The notes: a model not told the origin generated them from the letters alone. A DNA stretch of 64,000 nucleotides from Hymenobacter sp. UV11 (GCF_004684095.1 NZ_SRII01000010.1:182449-246448); one strand, 5' to 3'. Shown: positions 53,351 through 60,833, counted from the stretch's first letter. Numbers and translations: made by a program.

Positions 53351-53382
53351 AGCTCTTCTGACTTGTCGGGAGGGCTTTTTTT
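53351..53382 (+). terminator. Intrinsic terminator of the SAM-I riboswitch
   Basis: AGCTCTTCTGA, loop CTTG, TCGGGAGGGCT: an 11-bp stem with three G.U pairs, followed by seven Ts. It lies 53 nt after the aptamer and 80 nt before the homoserine dehydrogenase start, the expected expression platform for OFF control. Confidence 0.8.
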
Positions 53383-53461
53383 AAGCTCTTTCGGGAAGAA
53401 AACTTGATGCGGGACCGGGTAGGGAAGGAGTCGTTTTAGCCCGCTACCCCCTTCTTTTTTT

Positions 53462-54703
53462 ATGACCCGCACCAACCTCAACATTGGTCTATTTGGCTTT
53501 GGCGTCGTGGGCCAGGGCCTGCACGCCGTACTGGAGCGCACGCCCGGCCTGCGCGCCCGCATTGGCCGCATCGCGGTGCGCGACCGCAGCAAGGCCCGCT
53601 CGCTGCCCGCCGAGCTCTTCACCTTCGACAAGCGCGACCTGCTCGATGACCCCGGCCTCGACGTGATAGTGGAGCTGATTGACGACGCCGACGAGGCCTA
53701 CCTCATCGTGAAGGAAGCCCTGCAAAAAGGCAAAGCCGTGGTAACGGCCAACAAGAAGATGCTGGCCGAGCACCTGCCCGAGCTCATTGCCCTGCAGCAA
53801 ACCACCGGCACGCCACTGCTCTACGAGGCGGCCGCCTGCGCCAGCCTGCCCGTTATCCGCAACCTGGAGGAATACTACGACACCGACCTGCTGGCCTCGG
53901 TGGAGGGCATTATCAATGGCTCGACCAACTACATCCTCACGGCCATGAGCCGCGACGGGCAGCCCTACGCCGCCGCCCTGGCCAAGGCGCAGGCGCTGGG
54001 CTTTGCCGAAAGCAACCCGGCCCTCGACGTGGAGGGCCTCGATGCCCGCAACAAGCTGGTGCTGCTGCTGGCCCACGCCTTCGGGCTGGTGGCCGGCCCC
54101 GAGGAGCTGCTGGCGGTGGGCATCACGGGCATCAGCCCGCTGGCCTCGGCCTACGCCCGCGAGCAGGGGCTGGTCCTCAAGCTGGTGGCGGAGGCGCGGC
54201 GGCTGCCGGGCGGCGGCATTGCGGCGGCAGTGCTGCCCACGCTGGTGGCGCCCGGCCACGAGCTGGCCGGCGTGCACGACGAGTTCAACGGCCTCGTGAC
54301 GCAGAGCGGCTTTGCCGACCGGCAGTTCTTCCTGGGGCGCGGGGCGGGCGCTTTCCCCACGGCCTCGGCGGTGCTCAGCGACCTCTCGGCGCTCACCTAC
54401 GGCTACCGCTACGGCTACAAGAAAATTCAGCAAAACGCCCACCTCGCGCTCGCGCCTGACGCGGCTGAAGTAGACGTGCTCGTGACCTACGGCAACGAAG
54501 CCGCCGCGCCCGACAAGGCCGATTTTAGCGCCGTGCATGAAGAGCTGCGCTCGGCCACGCGGGGCAACTACCTCACCGGTACCATCGGGCTGGGCCAGCT
54601 GGCGCGGGCCGCGTGGCTGCGGGCGCCCGGCGTGTGCGTGGTACGGCTCCCTACCCCTCTGCGGGCGGCCGTAGCGGTGCCCGAGCTGGCGGCCACGGCG
54701 TAG
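53462..54703 (+). CDS. hom: Homoserine dehydrogenase
   Basis: 413 residues. The NAD(P) motif GFGVVGQG is at 12-19, VTANKKMLAEHLPEL and EAAACASLPVIR follow, and the catalytic region has GIINGSTNYILTAM and ALDVEGLDARNKLVLLL (Asp and Lys of the active site). It converts aspartate semialdehyde to homoserine for methionine and threonine. The upstream SAM-I riboswitch ties it to methionine synthesis. It is monofunctional: no aspartokinase part and no clear ACT domain, though the C-terminal 80 residues are not assigned. The TAG stop is the first triplet of the hairpin at 54701. Confidence 0.94.
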   Translation: MTRTNLNIGLFGFGVVGQGLHAVLERTPGLRARIGRIAVRDRSKARSLPAELFTFDKRDLLDDPGLDVIVELIDDADEAYLIVKEALQKGKAVVTANKKMLAEHLPELIALQQTTGTPLLYEAAACASLPVIRNLEEYYDTDLLASVEGIINGSTNYILTAMSRDGQPYAAALAKAQALGFAESNPALDVEGLDARNKLVLLLAHAFGLVAGPEELLAVGITGISPLASAYAREQGLVLKLVAEARRLPGGGIAAAVLPTLVAPGHELAGVHDEFNGLVTQSGFADRQFFLGRGAGAFPTASAVLSDLSALTYGYRYGYKKIQQNAHLALAPDAAEVDVLVTYGNEAAAPDKADFSAVHEELRSATRGNYLTGTIGLGQLARAAWLRAPGVCVVRLPTPLRAAVAVPELAATA

Positions 54704-54796
54704 CGCGAGGTTTCGCCAGGCAAAAAGAGTTTTCGCCAGGTTTGGCCTAACGCCAGCCTCGCGAAACCTCTTTTTACTTCGCGAAACCTCGCGCTA
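54701..54796. repeat. TAGCGCGA-family hairpin whose two ends are stop codons
   Basis: TAGCGCGAGGTTTCGC (54701-54716) and its exact complement at 54781-54796 bound the element, with an inner pair around AAAAAGAG and CTCTTTTT. The TAG at 54701-54703 ends homoserine dehydrogenase and the CTA at 54794-54796 is the TAG that ends the pectate lyase. Related to the element at 63644. Confidence 0.85.
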
Positions 54797-56578
54797 TTCG
54801 GCTTTCAAGAACTTGATGGATAGGCGCTGCGCCCCTGGCGCGGCCTGGTACACGAGCAGGTAGTTGCCGGCGGCCAGCTGGCTTACGTTGAGCTGGGTTT
54901 GGGCGGTGCCGGGCTGGGCGGCTAGGGTGGCGATGCGGCGGCCATCGAAGCTATACACCGTGAAGATGCCGGCCGTGCCCACCTGGGCTGGGTGCACCAC
55001 GGTGAGCGCCTGCCCGGCCTGCGCTGGGTTGGGGTACACTTGCAGCAGGCCGCTGGTGCTGCTGGCCTTGGTGGTAGCCAGCACGGTAGCGGCCACAAGG
55101 CCGTTGAGGTATTTTTCGAGATTGGGGTAGCCGTTGGCGGCAAGGAGCGCGCGGTCGCTGGCGTCGTTGGGGTTCAGGCCGTTGGCCGTTTCGTAGGCGT
55201 CGGGCATGCCGTCGTGGTCGGTATCGGCGGGGGCGGCGGGGGCACAGGAGAGCACGTCCCAGGCCGTTTGGGAGGTGCTGTAGGGCGTGCCGTGGGGGTA
55301 GCCGCCCTGCACGTCGATAATCTTGCCCGTGCGGTCCTTCACCTCCTGAATAATACGCTGGTCGATGGGGTCGCGGGTGGGCCGGGTGCAGCCCACGCCG
55401 GCCAGTACGGCGGTGTAGGCATCCTGGGCCGATTGGGTAGGGAAGGCGTAAGTTTCGATGGCAAACGGCGTCAGCACCTTCGACTGCACTGTATCGGCCA
55501 GCGAGCCGCCGCTCATGGCCACGCCGCGCCAGTTGTGGCTGGTAATGAAGGCCGAATTATCAACGTAGTTGCCATCTACGTAATACTTTCCGTAGGGCAA
55601 AACCGGGCTGCTGGTCTGCTTGTAGGGGTTAATAATCATCGACTTCACCGCTATGCCCGCACTGCTGCCCGTGCCGGTGTTGGGGCCATACTTGTAGTAG
55701 TTGTTGATAATGTTGTAGTTGCCACCCTCGCCGCCATTGGTGGTGTAGCCGCCCCAGTCGTAGAGCACGTTGTTGACAAACTCCGCGTTTTCCTGACCGG
55801 CCGTGTTGGGCGCCAGGTTGCGCGAGCCGTCGAAGCGCGGGTTGCGGCCTTGTAGGTGGGCCAGCAGGTTGTGATGAAAGGAGGCGTGCCTACCCCCCCA
55901 AATACCGCCGTAGCCGTGGCGCTCAAAGTCGGTGTCGCCCGTTTCGAAGTGGTACGAGTAGTTCAGGCCCTCGCTGATGAGGTTCCACTGCAACGTCGTG
56001 TTGTCGCCCTTATAGCACGTGAACGACTCATCATCACCCCAGCTAAAGGTGCAGTGGTCCACCACCAGGCCCGTGTAGCCGCCGATGGAGTCGAAGGCAT
56101 CCTCGTCGCCGCTGCCGTTCACCATGCCCAGGTTCTGGTATTGGTCGCCCAGCCGGAAGCGCATAAAGCGCACTATCACGTTGTTGCCTTTGACATTGCT
56201 TTGCTTGTCGGCCACGCAAATGCCGTCGCCGGGTGCCGTTTGGCCGGCCAGCGTGGTATTGGCCGGAATGCTGAGCTGCGTTACCAGGTGAATAGTGCCG
56301 CACACCCGAAACACCACCGTGCGGCTGCTGTAAGTGCCGCTCAGGGCCTGCCGCAGGCTGCCCGCGCCCGCATCATTGAGATTCGTGACTTCGAGCACCG
56401 TGGTAGGGGCGCTGGTGCTGCCGCGCCCACCGGTGGTGTACTTGCCCGCGCCCTCGGCCCCCGGAAAGGCCGGCAGCGATTGGGCCAGCACTGGGCCGGC
56501 GGCCACGCACACCAGCCCAATACTTTTGGCCAGGGAGCGCCAGGCGCCCGAAAAATGACGGGAGGAAACGTGAATCAT
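54794..56578 (-). CDS. Secreted pectate lyase (PL1-like) with T9SS C-terminal sorting domain
   Basis: 594 residues from 56578 (MIHVSSRHFSGAWRSLAKSI), with a signal peptide ending LAQ; a longer in-frame reading to 56830 crosses the intergenic region. Mature start FPGAEGAGKYTTGGRGSTSA and GICVADKQSNVKGNNVIVRF, MRFRLGD, VDHCTFSWGDDES and NRNPRFDG-like segments outline the parallel beta-helix of polysaccharide lyase family 1. DTDHDGMPDAYETANGLNPN is a calcium-binding thrombospondin-3-type repeat. The C-terminus (YPNPAQAGQALTVVHPAQVG and an LAAGNYLLVYQ strand) is a T9SS type A sorting domain, so it is exported to the surface. It cleaves pectate by beta-elimination (family knowledge). Confidence 0.9.
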   Translation of the reverse strand: MIHVSSRHFSGAWRSLAKSIGLVCVAAGPVLAQSLPAFPGAEGAGKYTTGGRGSTSAPTTVLEVTNLNDAGAGSLRQALSGTYSSRTVVFRVCGTIHLVTQLSIPANTTLAGQTAPGDGICVADKQSNVKGNNVIVRFMRFRLGDQYQNLGMVNGSGDEDAFDSIGGYTGLVVDHCTFSWGDDESFTCYKGDNTTLQWNLISEGLNYSYHFETGDTDFERHGYGGIWGGRHASFHHNLLAHLQGRNPRFDGSRNLAPNTAGQENAEFVNNVLYDWGGYTTNGGEGGNYNIINNYYKYGPNTGTGSSAGIAVKSMIINPYKQTSSPVLPYGKYYVDGNYVDNSAFITSHNWRGVAMSGGSLADTVQSKVLTPFAIETYAFPTQSAQDAYTAVLAGVGCTRPTRDPIDQRIIQEVKDRTGKIIDVQGGYPHGTPYSTSQTAWDVLSCAPAAPADTDHDGMPDAYETANGLNPNDASDRALLAANGYPNLEKYLNGLVAATVLATTKASSTSGLLQVYPNPAQAGQALTVVHPAQVGTAGIFTVYSFDGRRIATLAAQPGTAQTQLNVSQLAAGNYLLVYQAAPGAQRLSIKFLKAE

Positions 56579-56823
56579 ACAAAAAAGTGGGTGGGAAAGA
56601 GTTGCTGCTTCGCCGCGCACAACCAGCGGCAGGCTAATATTAACCCCTTGTAATGGCCTTGAAATGTGGCAACAAGCCTTTTTTTGCGCAAACGATGCCG
56701 GCAACGATGCCGAGTAGCGAGCTTTGCGTGGCGCTTCCCCTGAGCGGGCCGTTTGGGGCGGGCCTTTGCGGCCGGGGGAGGGGGTAGGGAGAACCCGCGG
56801 CCGCCAGCCGGGTATATTTGGGC
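56579..56823. promoter_or_regulatory. Divergent promoter region of pectate lyase and oxidoreductase genes
   Basis: 245 bases between divergent starts. GCAAACGATGCCG and GCAACGATGCCG occur in near-direct repeat at about 56690-56715; CCGGCAACGAT also occurs at 24621 before susC. No exact -7 box toward the pectate lyase was found; the box for the other gene is at 56813. Confidence 0.45.
56813..56820 (+). promoter_or_regulatory. -7 box TATATTTG, 3 nt before start codon
   Basis: Exact TAnnTTTG with only GGC between it and the ATG at 56824. Predicts transcription starting at or just inside the start codon. No -33 TTG at normal spacing. Confidence 0.55.
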
Positions 56824-57861
56824 ATGACACCTACCTCCTCCGATTCGCCCATCGTTACGGGTTTGCTGGCCTACGGCATGTCTGGCAAGCTCTTTCACGC
56901 CCCCTTTCTGGCCCTGCACGCCGGCTTCGAGCTGCGCGCGGTGGTCGAGCGCCACGAGCAGCGCATGGCTGCCGACTACCCCGGCATCGTTAGCTACCCC
57001 AGCACCGAGGCCCTGCTCGCCGACCCCGCCATCGAGCTGGTGGTGGTGAACACCCCCAACGATACCCACTACGACCTCACCCGCCAGGCGCTGCTGGCCG
57101 GCAAGCACGTGCTGGTCGAGAAGCCCGTGGCCACCACCGTGGCCCAGTGGCACGAGCTCACGGCCCTGGCCCGGCAGCAGGGCCGCCAGCTGCTGGCCTA
57201 CCAGAATCGCCGCTGGGACACTGACTTCAGCGCCGTGCGCCGGGTGGTGGAAAGCGGGCAGCTCGGCCGGCTCATCGAGGTGCACTTTCGCTACGACCGC
57301 TACCGGCCGGCCCTGCACACCAAGGTTTTCAAGGAAGACGGCCGCCCCGGCTCGGGCCTGCTGTTCGACCTCGGGCCGCACCTGCTCGACCAGGCCATCA
57401 GCCTGTTTGGCAAGCCGTTGTCGTTTGAAAAAACGGTGGGCAGCTACCGCTACGGCTCGCAGGTGCCCGACCATTTCACCATTCAGCTGCGCTACCCGCA
57501 GGGCCTCAATGTGTGGCTGACCGCCGGCCTGCTCGTGGCCGACCCCGGCCCCGCCTTCGTGCTGCACGGCACCCTGGGAAGCTACAAGAAAGACCGCACC
57601 GACCCCCAGGAAGCCCAGCTGCTAGCCGGCATCAAGCCCGACAACCCCGCCTACGGCCGCGAGCGCGTGGCCGACCAGCCCGGCCGCCTCGTGCTCGCCG
57701 ACCCCTCGGGCCACAACCGCGTGCTACCCCCCGTGGCCGACGTGGCCGAGCCCGGCAACTACCTCGGGCTGTTTGAGGCGGTGTACGAGGCCATCCGCCA
57801 CGGCCAGCCCTACCCCATCACCGATGAGGAGTTGGCGTGGCAGCTGGAGATTTTGGAGTAA
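56824..57861 (+). CDS. Gfo/Idh/MocA-family oxidoreductase
   Basis: 345 residues from ATG 56824 (MTPTSSDSPIVTGLLAYGMS). The N-terminal Rossmann domain has GLLAYGMSGKLFHAPFLALH and the EKP motif VLVEKPVATTVAQW; the C-terminal alpha/beta domain has the family Asp/His segment GLLFDLGPHLLDQAISLFG. These enzymes oxidise or reduce sugars, inositols or sugar acids with NAD(P). Divergent from the pectate lyase gene and sharing its promoter region, it may process a pectin-derived sugar (inference). It converges with the acetyltransferase gene over a hairpin. Confidence 0.92.
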   Translation: MTPTSSDSPIVTGLLAYGMSGKLFHAPFLALHAGFELRAVVERHEQRMAADYPGIVSYPSTEALLADPAIELVVVNTPNDTHYDLTRQALLAGKHVLVEKPVATTVAQWHELTALARQQGRQLLAYQNRRWDTDFSAVRRVVESGQLGRLIEVHFRYDRYRPALHTKVFKEDGRPGSGLLFDLGPHLLDQAISLFGKPLSFEKTVGSYRYGSQVPDHFTIQLRYPQGLNVWLTAGLLVADPGPAFVLHGTLGSYKKDRTDPQEAQLLAGIKPDNPAYGRERVADQPGRLVLADPSGHNRVLPPVADVAEPGNYLGLFEAVYEAIRHGQPYPITDEELAWQLEILE

Positions 57862-57866
57862 AAAGC

Positions 57867-57939
57867 GTGTAGGGTAAGCTTTAGCTTGCCGTGGAAAGAG
57901 GAAACTGGCCGACAAAACGGCAAGCTAAAGCTTACCCTA
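57867..57939. repeat. GTGTAG-family hairpin, second copy of the 29290 element
   Basis: GTGTAG at 57867. TAGGGTAAGCTTTAGCTTGC with CG (57870-57891) is perfectly complementary to 57918-57939 and identical to the arms at 29293. The loops share ACTG-CCGAC. Between convergent genes. Confidence 0.85.
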
Positions 57940-57945
57940 CCCGCT

Positions 57946-58224
57946 TTATTTAGCCAGCAAATCAGCGTATTGCTGGTGGTGCTGCTGCACGTAGCTGGCC
58001 ATAAACTCGCAGCTGGTGCGCACGCGCAGGTGCTGCTCGCGGGCGTAGCCCAGGGCCGTTTGGGCCAACGCTTCGGCGATGCCCTGGCCGCGCTGGGCCT
58101 CGGGCACAAACGTGTGCACGAAGTCAATAACGCCCGCGGCGGGTAGCGAGTAGGCCAGCTCGGCCTGTTGGTCGCCGGAGCCGGCAGTAAACTCTTGGTT
58201 AGTAGCGTTATGGCTAATATTCAT
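57946..58224 (-). CDS. GNAT-family N-acetyltransferase (small)
   Basis: 92 residues from 58224 (MNISHNATNQEFTAGSGDQQ), the usual length of the small stand-alone GNAT subfamily; upstream in-frame codons to 58284 do not resemble it. ELAYSLPAAGVIDFVHTFVP and the acetyl-CoA loop EAQRGQGIAEALAQTAL (Q/R-x-x-G-x-G/A) are visible, as is the C-terminal CEFMASYVQQHHQQYADLL. Members have an unknown acceptor. Its -7 box is not clear. Confidence 0.9.
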   Translation of the reverse strand: MNISHNATNQEFTAGSGDQQAELAYSLPAAGVIDFVHTFVPEAQRGQGIAEALAQTALGYAREQHLRVRTSCEFMASYVQQHHQQYADLLAK

Positions 58225-58390
58225 GAGAAAGTTGGAGTGGTTTATTAGGATAAATGAGTGAGCCGTGTACGTGCCGGCCCCCAAAAATGGTCGGCCAAAA
58301 ATTGGGAGTCAGCAACGAGAACCGGCAAATTAGAGTACACTACCTGTCGGGCTTGGCCCGGCCACTTCCTGACGCTATCCCTCCCCTCCC

Positions 58391-58813
58391 ATGAGTACCT
58401 CCTCTGAGAATCATCCGCTAACCGATGGCCAGCGCGAACGCGCCGCTACCGCGCACCTCAACCCCAACGACCCCGCCCACGAAGCTGAAGCCGGTACGCC
58501 TGCCTACGGCGACTTTGGCAAGGCCGAGACGGCCGATAAGCCGGCCAGTTCGGGGCGCGATGGCTCCAACGACAACCCCGACGAGTTTAGCGAGCTCCGC
58601 AAGCCCGAAGATGCCCAGAAGGCGCCCGCCCGGCCCGAAGACCAGCGCGGCCACGTGACTCAAAACCAGGATTCGGCTGCCGTGCATGCCGCCCAAGGTG
58701 CTGAAAATGACGAGCAGCGCACCGCCTGGGCCGACGACGACCCGCGCTACGCCGGGGGCAAGCCCAAGGCTACCTGGGCCGAAAACAACGATAAAGAACA
58801 CGATAACAACTAA
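58391..58813 (+). CDS. Hydrophilic disordered hypothetical protein
   Basis: 140 residues with no signal, membrane segment or cysteine; rich in Asp, Glu, Ala, Pro, Asn and Lys. Readable blocks include LNPNDPAHEAEAGTPAYGDF and RTAWADDDPRYAGGKPKATW. Almost surely intrinsically disordered. It is followed by a similar gene after 5 nt, so the two are co-transcribed. A protective (desiccation or radiation) role is only an idea. Confidence 0.65.
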   Translation: MSTSSENHPLTDGQRERAATAHLNPNDPAHEAEAGTPAYGDFGKAETADKPASSGRDGSNDNPDEFSELRKPEDAQKAPARPEDQRGHVTQNQDSAAVHAAQGAENDEQRTAWADDDPRYAGGKPKATWAENNDKEHDNN

Positions 58814-58818
58814 TTCCT

Positions 58819-59166
58819 ATGGCCTCTATTCCACAAGTAGCGCCCGGCAACGACCTTAATGGCAAAGCCGCCGCTCAACCCAAAAACGAAGATTCGAAAG
58901 ACGCTCGCACCGCCACCGAAAAGGAGTCGGACAGCTTCCTGAACCGCGAAACGGCCGGCCAGGTATTCGACGACAACAGCGGCCAGCAAATGGCTGATAT
59001 GATGGACGACTCGATGCGCTCGGATATGCAGGCCCCGATGGGCTCTGCCCCCGCCTCGGCCGAAAACGTGCCCGATGAGCTATCAAATCCCAGCGAAGCC
59101 AGCTTCACGCTCCCCGAAATGCAGCACCAGGGCAAAACCCTGACCGCTGAGGGCGACGCGGAGTAA
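58819..59166 (+). CDS. Hydrophilic disordered hypothetical protein
   Basis: 115 residues starting MASIPQVAPGNDLNGKAAAQ; acidic, Met-rich in the middle (QQMADMMDDSMRSDMQAPMG), and without signal or membrane helix. The 5-nt gap to the 58391 gene and the terminator after it define a two-gene operon. I do not recognise a family. Confidence 0.65.
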   Translation: MASIPQVAPGNDLNGKAAAQPKNEDSKDARTATEKESDSFLNRETAGQVFDDNSGQQMADMMDDSMRSDMQAPMGSAPASAENVPDELSNPSEASFTLPEMQHQGKTLTAEGDAE

Positions 59167-59188
59167 GCCTCCAATAAGTTCGTAAGAG

Positions 59189-59219
59189 AGCCTGCAGCCA
59201 CCCGGCTGCGGGCTTTTTT
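59189..59219 (+). terminator. Intrinsic terminator after disordered-protein operon
   Basis: AGCCTGCAGCC, loop ACCC, GGCTGCGGGCT then Ts; about 22 nt after the stop at 59166. Confidence 0.8.
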
Positions 59220-59282
59220 GTGCATTCTGGCATCGGCCGGCATCGGGGGGGTAGGAGCAGCCCAAGCAGCCCGCCGTTGCTT

Positions 59283-60032
59283 ATGCTGATTTCGCGTCAG
59301 GTGTGTCGTCGTTTGCTGCTGCCTCCGGGTTGGGTGGCGCTGGGGTTTCTGCTGTTGCTGGGTTGCCAAGCGCTACGGCCGTGGGCGGGGCAGCTTAAGC
59401 GGTGGAATGTGCTGCAAATCACCATGCCACCTCTAAAAGTTGACACAAGCTATTTGAGCTTTTTGAAAAAGTATCCAGAGCCCAAGGCGGTAAATGATTT
59501 TAAGCCTTATGTTACACCACTTCAAACTGTTGGAGCGAGTGTCTTACAGAAATTGAGGCCTTGGCATAACGTGGAATTCAGCGGCAATCGCTTGCCTGAT
59601 TTCTTTAGCGCTGCCACTACTGAGTCAGCAATACGAAAAATAATTGCCGATACTAACCATGCCGGTGGCGTCCGCATTCACTTTCTGCCGGGTGCTACTT
59701 ATGCTAACTTGGTGAAGGTGTTGGACATTATGAACTACACCAACCAGAAAAAATATTTTCTGAATATTCACCACGAGCCTACCACATTCTATGCTATTAC
59801 CAATGAGCCCTCCCCAGCTCATTCATCCCCATTATTTATGGGTGAATGTATCAGGATAATGCCTCCGCTACCTGCAAAGCCTACGTTAAATCAGCTACTA
59901 CTTGATTTTTGGCAACAACTAGAAACCTTGTGTGAGCGGCCTTGGCGTTTACTGATTTTGTTGCTGTTTGTGGTTGCTGGCCTGAGTCTATGGCAATTAC
60001 TTCATGCCAGCCTGAACCGGCGTAATTCTTAA
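59283..60032 (+). CDS. Hypothetical two-helix membrane protein
   Basis: 249 residues from 59283 (MLISRQVCRRLLLPPGWVAL). A first hydrophobic helix (GWVALGFLLLLGCQAL, with a lipobox-like Cys) and a second near the C-terminus (LLILLLFVVAGLSLWQLLHA) bound a beta/alpha domain. The stretch VRIHFLPGATYANLVKVLDI followed by MNYTNQKKYFLNIHHEP weakly recalls the periplasmic domain of ExbD/TolR. The gene is visibly AT-richer and less codon-biased than neighbours, hinting at transfer. Function unknown. Confidence 0.55.
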   Translation: MLISRQVCRRLLLPPGWVALGFLLLLGCQALRPWAGQLKRWNVLQITMPPLKVDTSYLSFLKKYPEPKAVNDFKPYVTPLQTVGASVLQKLRPWHNVEFSGNRLPDFFSAATTESAIRKIIADTNHAGGVRIHFLPGATYANLVKVLDIMNYTNQKKYFLNIHHEPTTFYAITNEPSPAHSSPLFMGECIRIMPPLPAKPTLNQLLLDFWQQLETLCERPWRLLILLLFVVAGLSLWQLLHASLNRRNS

Positions 60033-60062
60033 TTCTCAACTATTAATTCCTGACTCAAAGAC

Positions 60063-60620
60063 TTGCCTGCCCTACCCCCCGCTTTACGCCGCGCCTTGCT
60101 CGGCCTTCCCCAGAAGGAAAAAGACCAGCTACTGACCCGCCTCGTGGCCCAGGATGCGGTACTGACCGAGCAGCTCGCCTACCGCCTGCTCGAAGGCCCC
60201 GACGCCCTCGCCGTGCGCCGCGCCGCCCTGCGCCAGCAAGTAGATGACCCCGTGCGCGGCTACCACCAAACGCCTAACGACCTGTTGGTTATCTTGCGGC
60301 AGCTGCAAGCGCGGCTGGCCTACCACGCCCGCATTACGGACGATGCCTTTGGCGAAGTGGAGCTGAGCCTGCGGCTGCTGGCTAACGTATTTGAGCACCA
60401 GCCGGCGGTGGTGGCGCGGCTGCACGGCCCTACCCAGCCGCTGCTCCAGCACCTCGTGCGCCGCACCCAGGACGCGCTGAAGCAAGCCGAAAAACTGCAC
60501 CCCGACTACCACCTGGAATTGGCCAATAGTGCCCAGGCCGTGCTGGCGGGCCTGTATGCATCCGGGGCGGCGCCCCTGGCGCGCGAGGCTGGGCTGCCTG
60601 CTACCGTGGCGTGGGGGTAG
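60063..60620 (+). CDS. Helical hypothetical protein
   Basis: 185 residues if translated from TTG 60063 (MPALPPALRRALLGLPQKEK); no in-frame ATG gives a better start. All-helical, charged, with a repeated Leu pattern (RQLQARLAYHARITDDAFGE, ALKQAEKLHPDYHLELANSA) that suggests a bundle or coiled coil. I do not recognise a family. It ends with Trp-Gly and a GGGGTAGG stop. Confidence 0.65.
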   Translation: MPALPPALRRALLGLPQKEKDQLLTRLVAQDAVLTEQLAYRLLEGPDALAVRRAALRQQVDDPVRGYHQTPNDLLVILRQLQARLAYHARITDDAFGEVELSLRLLANVFEHQPAVVARLHGPTQPLLQHLVRRTQDALKQAEKLHPDYHLELANSAQAVLAGLYASGAAPLAREAGLPATVAWG

Positions 60621-60733
60621 GAGGGTAGGAATATCGCCCGCTGCCTGGCAGGCCGCAATAGCACAAATAAAGGGAAAGAATGCACCCTGATTAGTGTGCA
60701 AATCAGCAAATCTACCCAGCTCCTAAAACCGAT

Positions 60734-60774
60734 AAAAAAAGAGGCTAAACTCCACTGGGTTTGGCCTCTTTTTT
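60734..60774 (+). terminator. Intrinsic terminator
   Basis: GAGGCTAAAC, loop, GTTTGGCCTC with one G.T pair, flanked by an A-run and a T-run, so it can act on both strands. About 115 nt after the 60063 gene's stop. Confidence 0.8.
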
Positions 60775-60833
60775 CGTAGATAGCTTACCCGCAAGTTTAC
60801 CTTTACCAAGATTTATTCCTTATCCGATTATCT

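Larger units (their letters stand above)
52860..53461. other. Intergenic region with SAM-I riboswitch and terminator
   Basis: About 600 bases between the divergent molybdenum-enzyme operon and homoserine dehydrogenase. 52860-53150 shows nothing recognisable; 53160-53191 is a promoter, 53213-53297 the aptamer, and 53351-53382 the terminator. No protein gene is supported here. Confidence 0.7.

Noticed and set aside
56579..56830. N-terminal extension of the pectate lyase
   Set aside because: It covers the divergent promoter region and the start of the oxidoreductase gene; the 56578 start gives a proper signal peptide.
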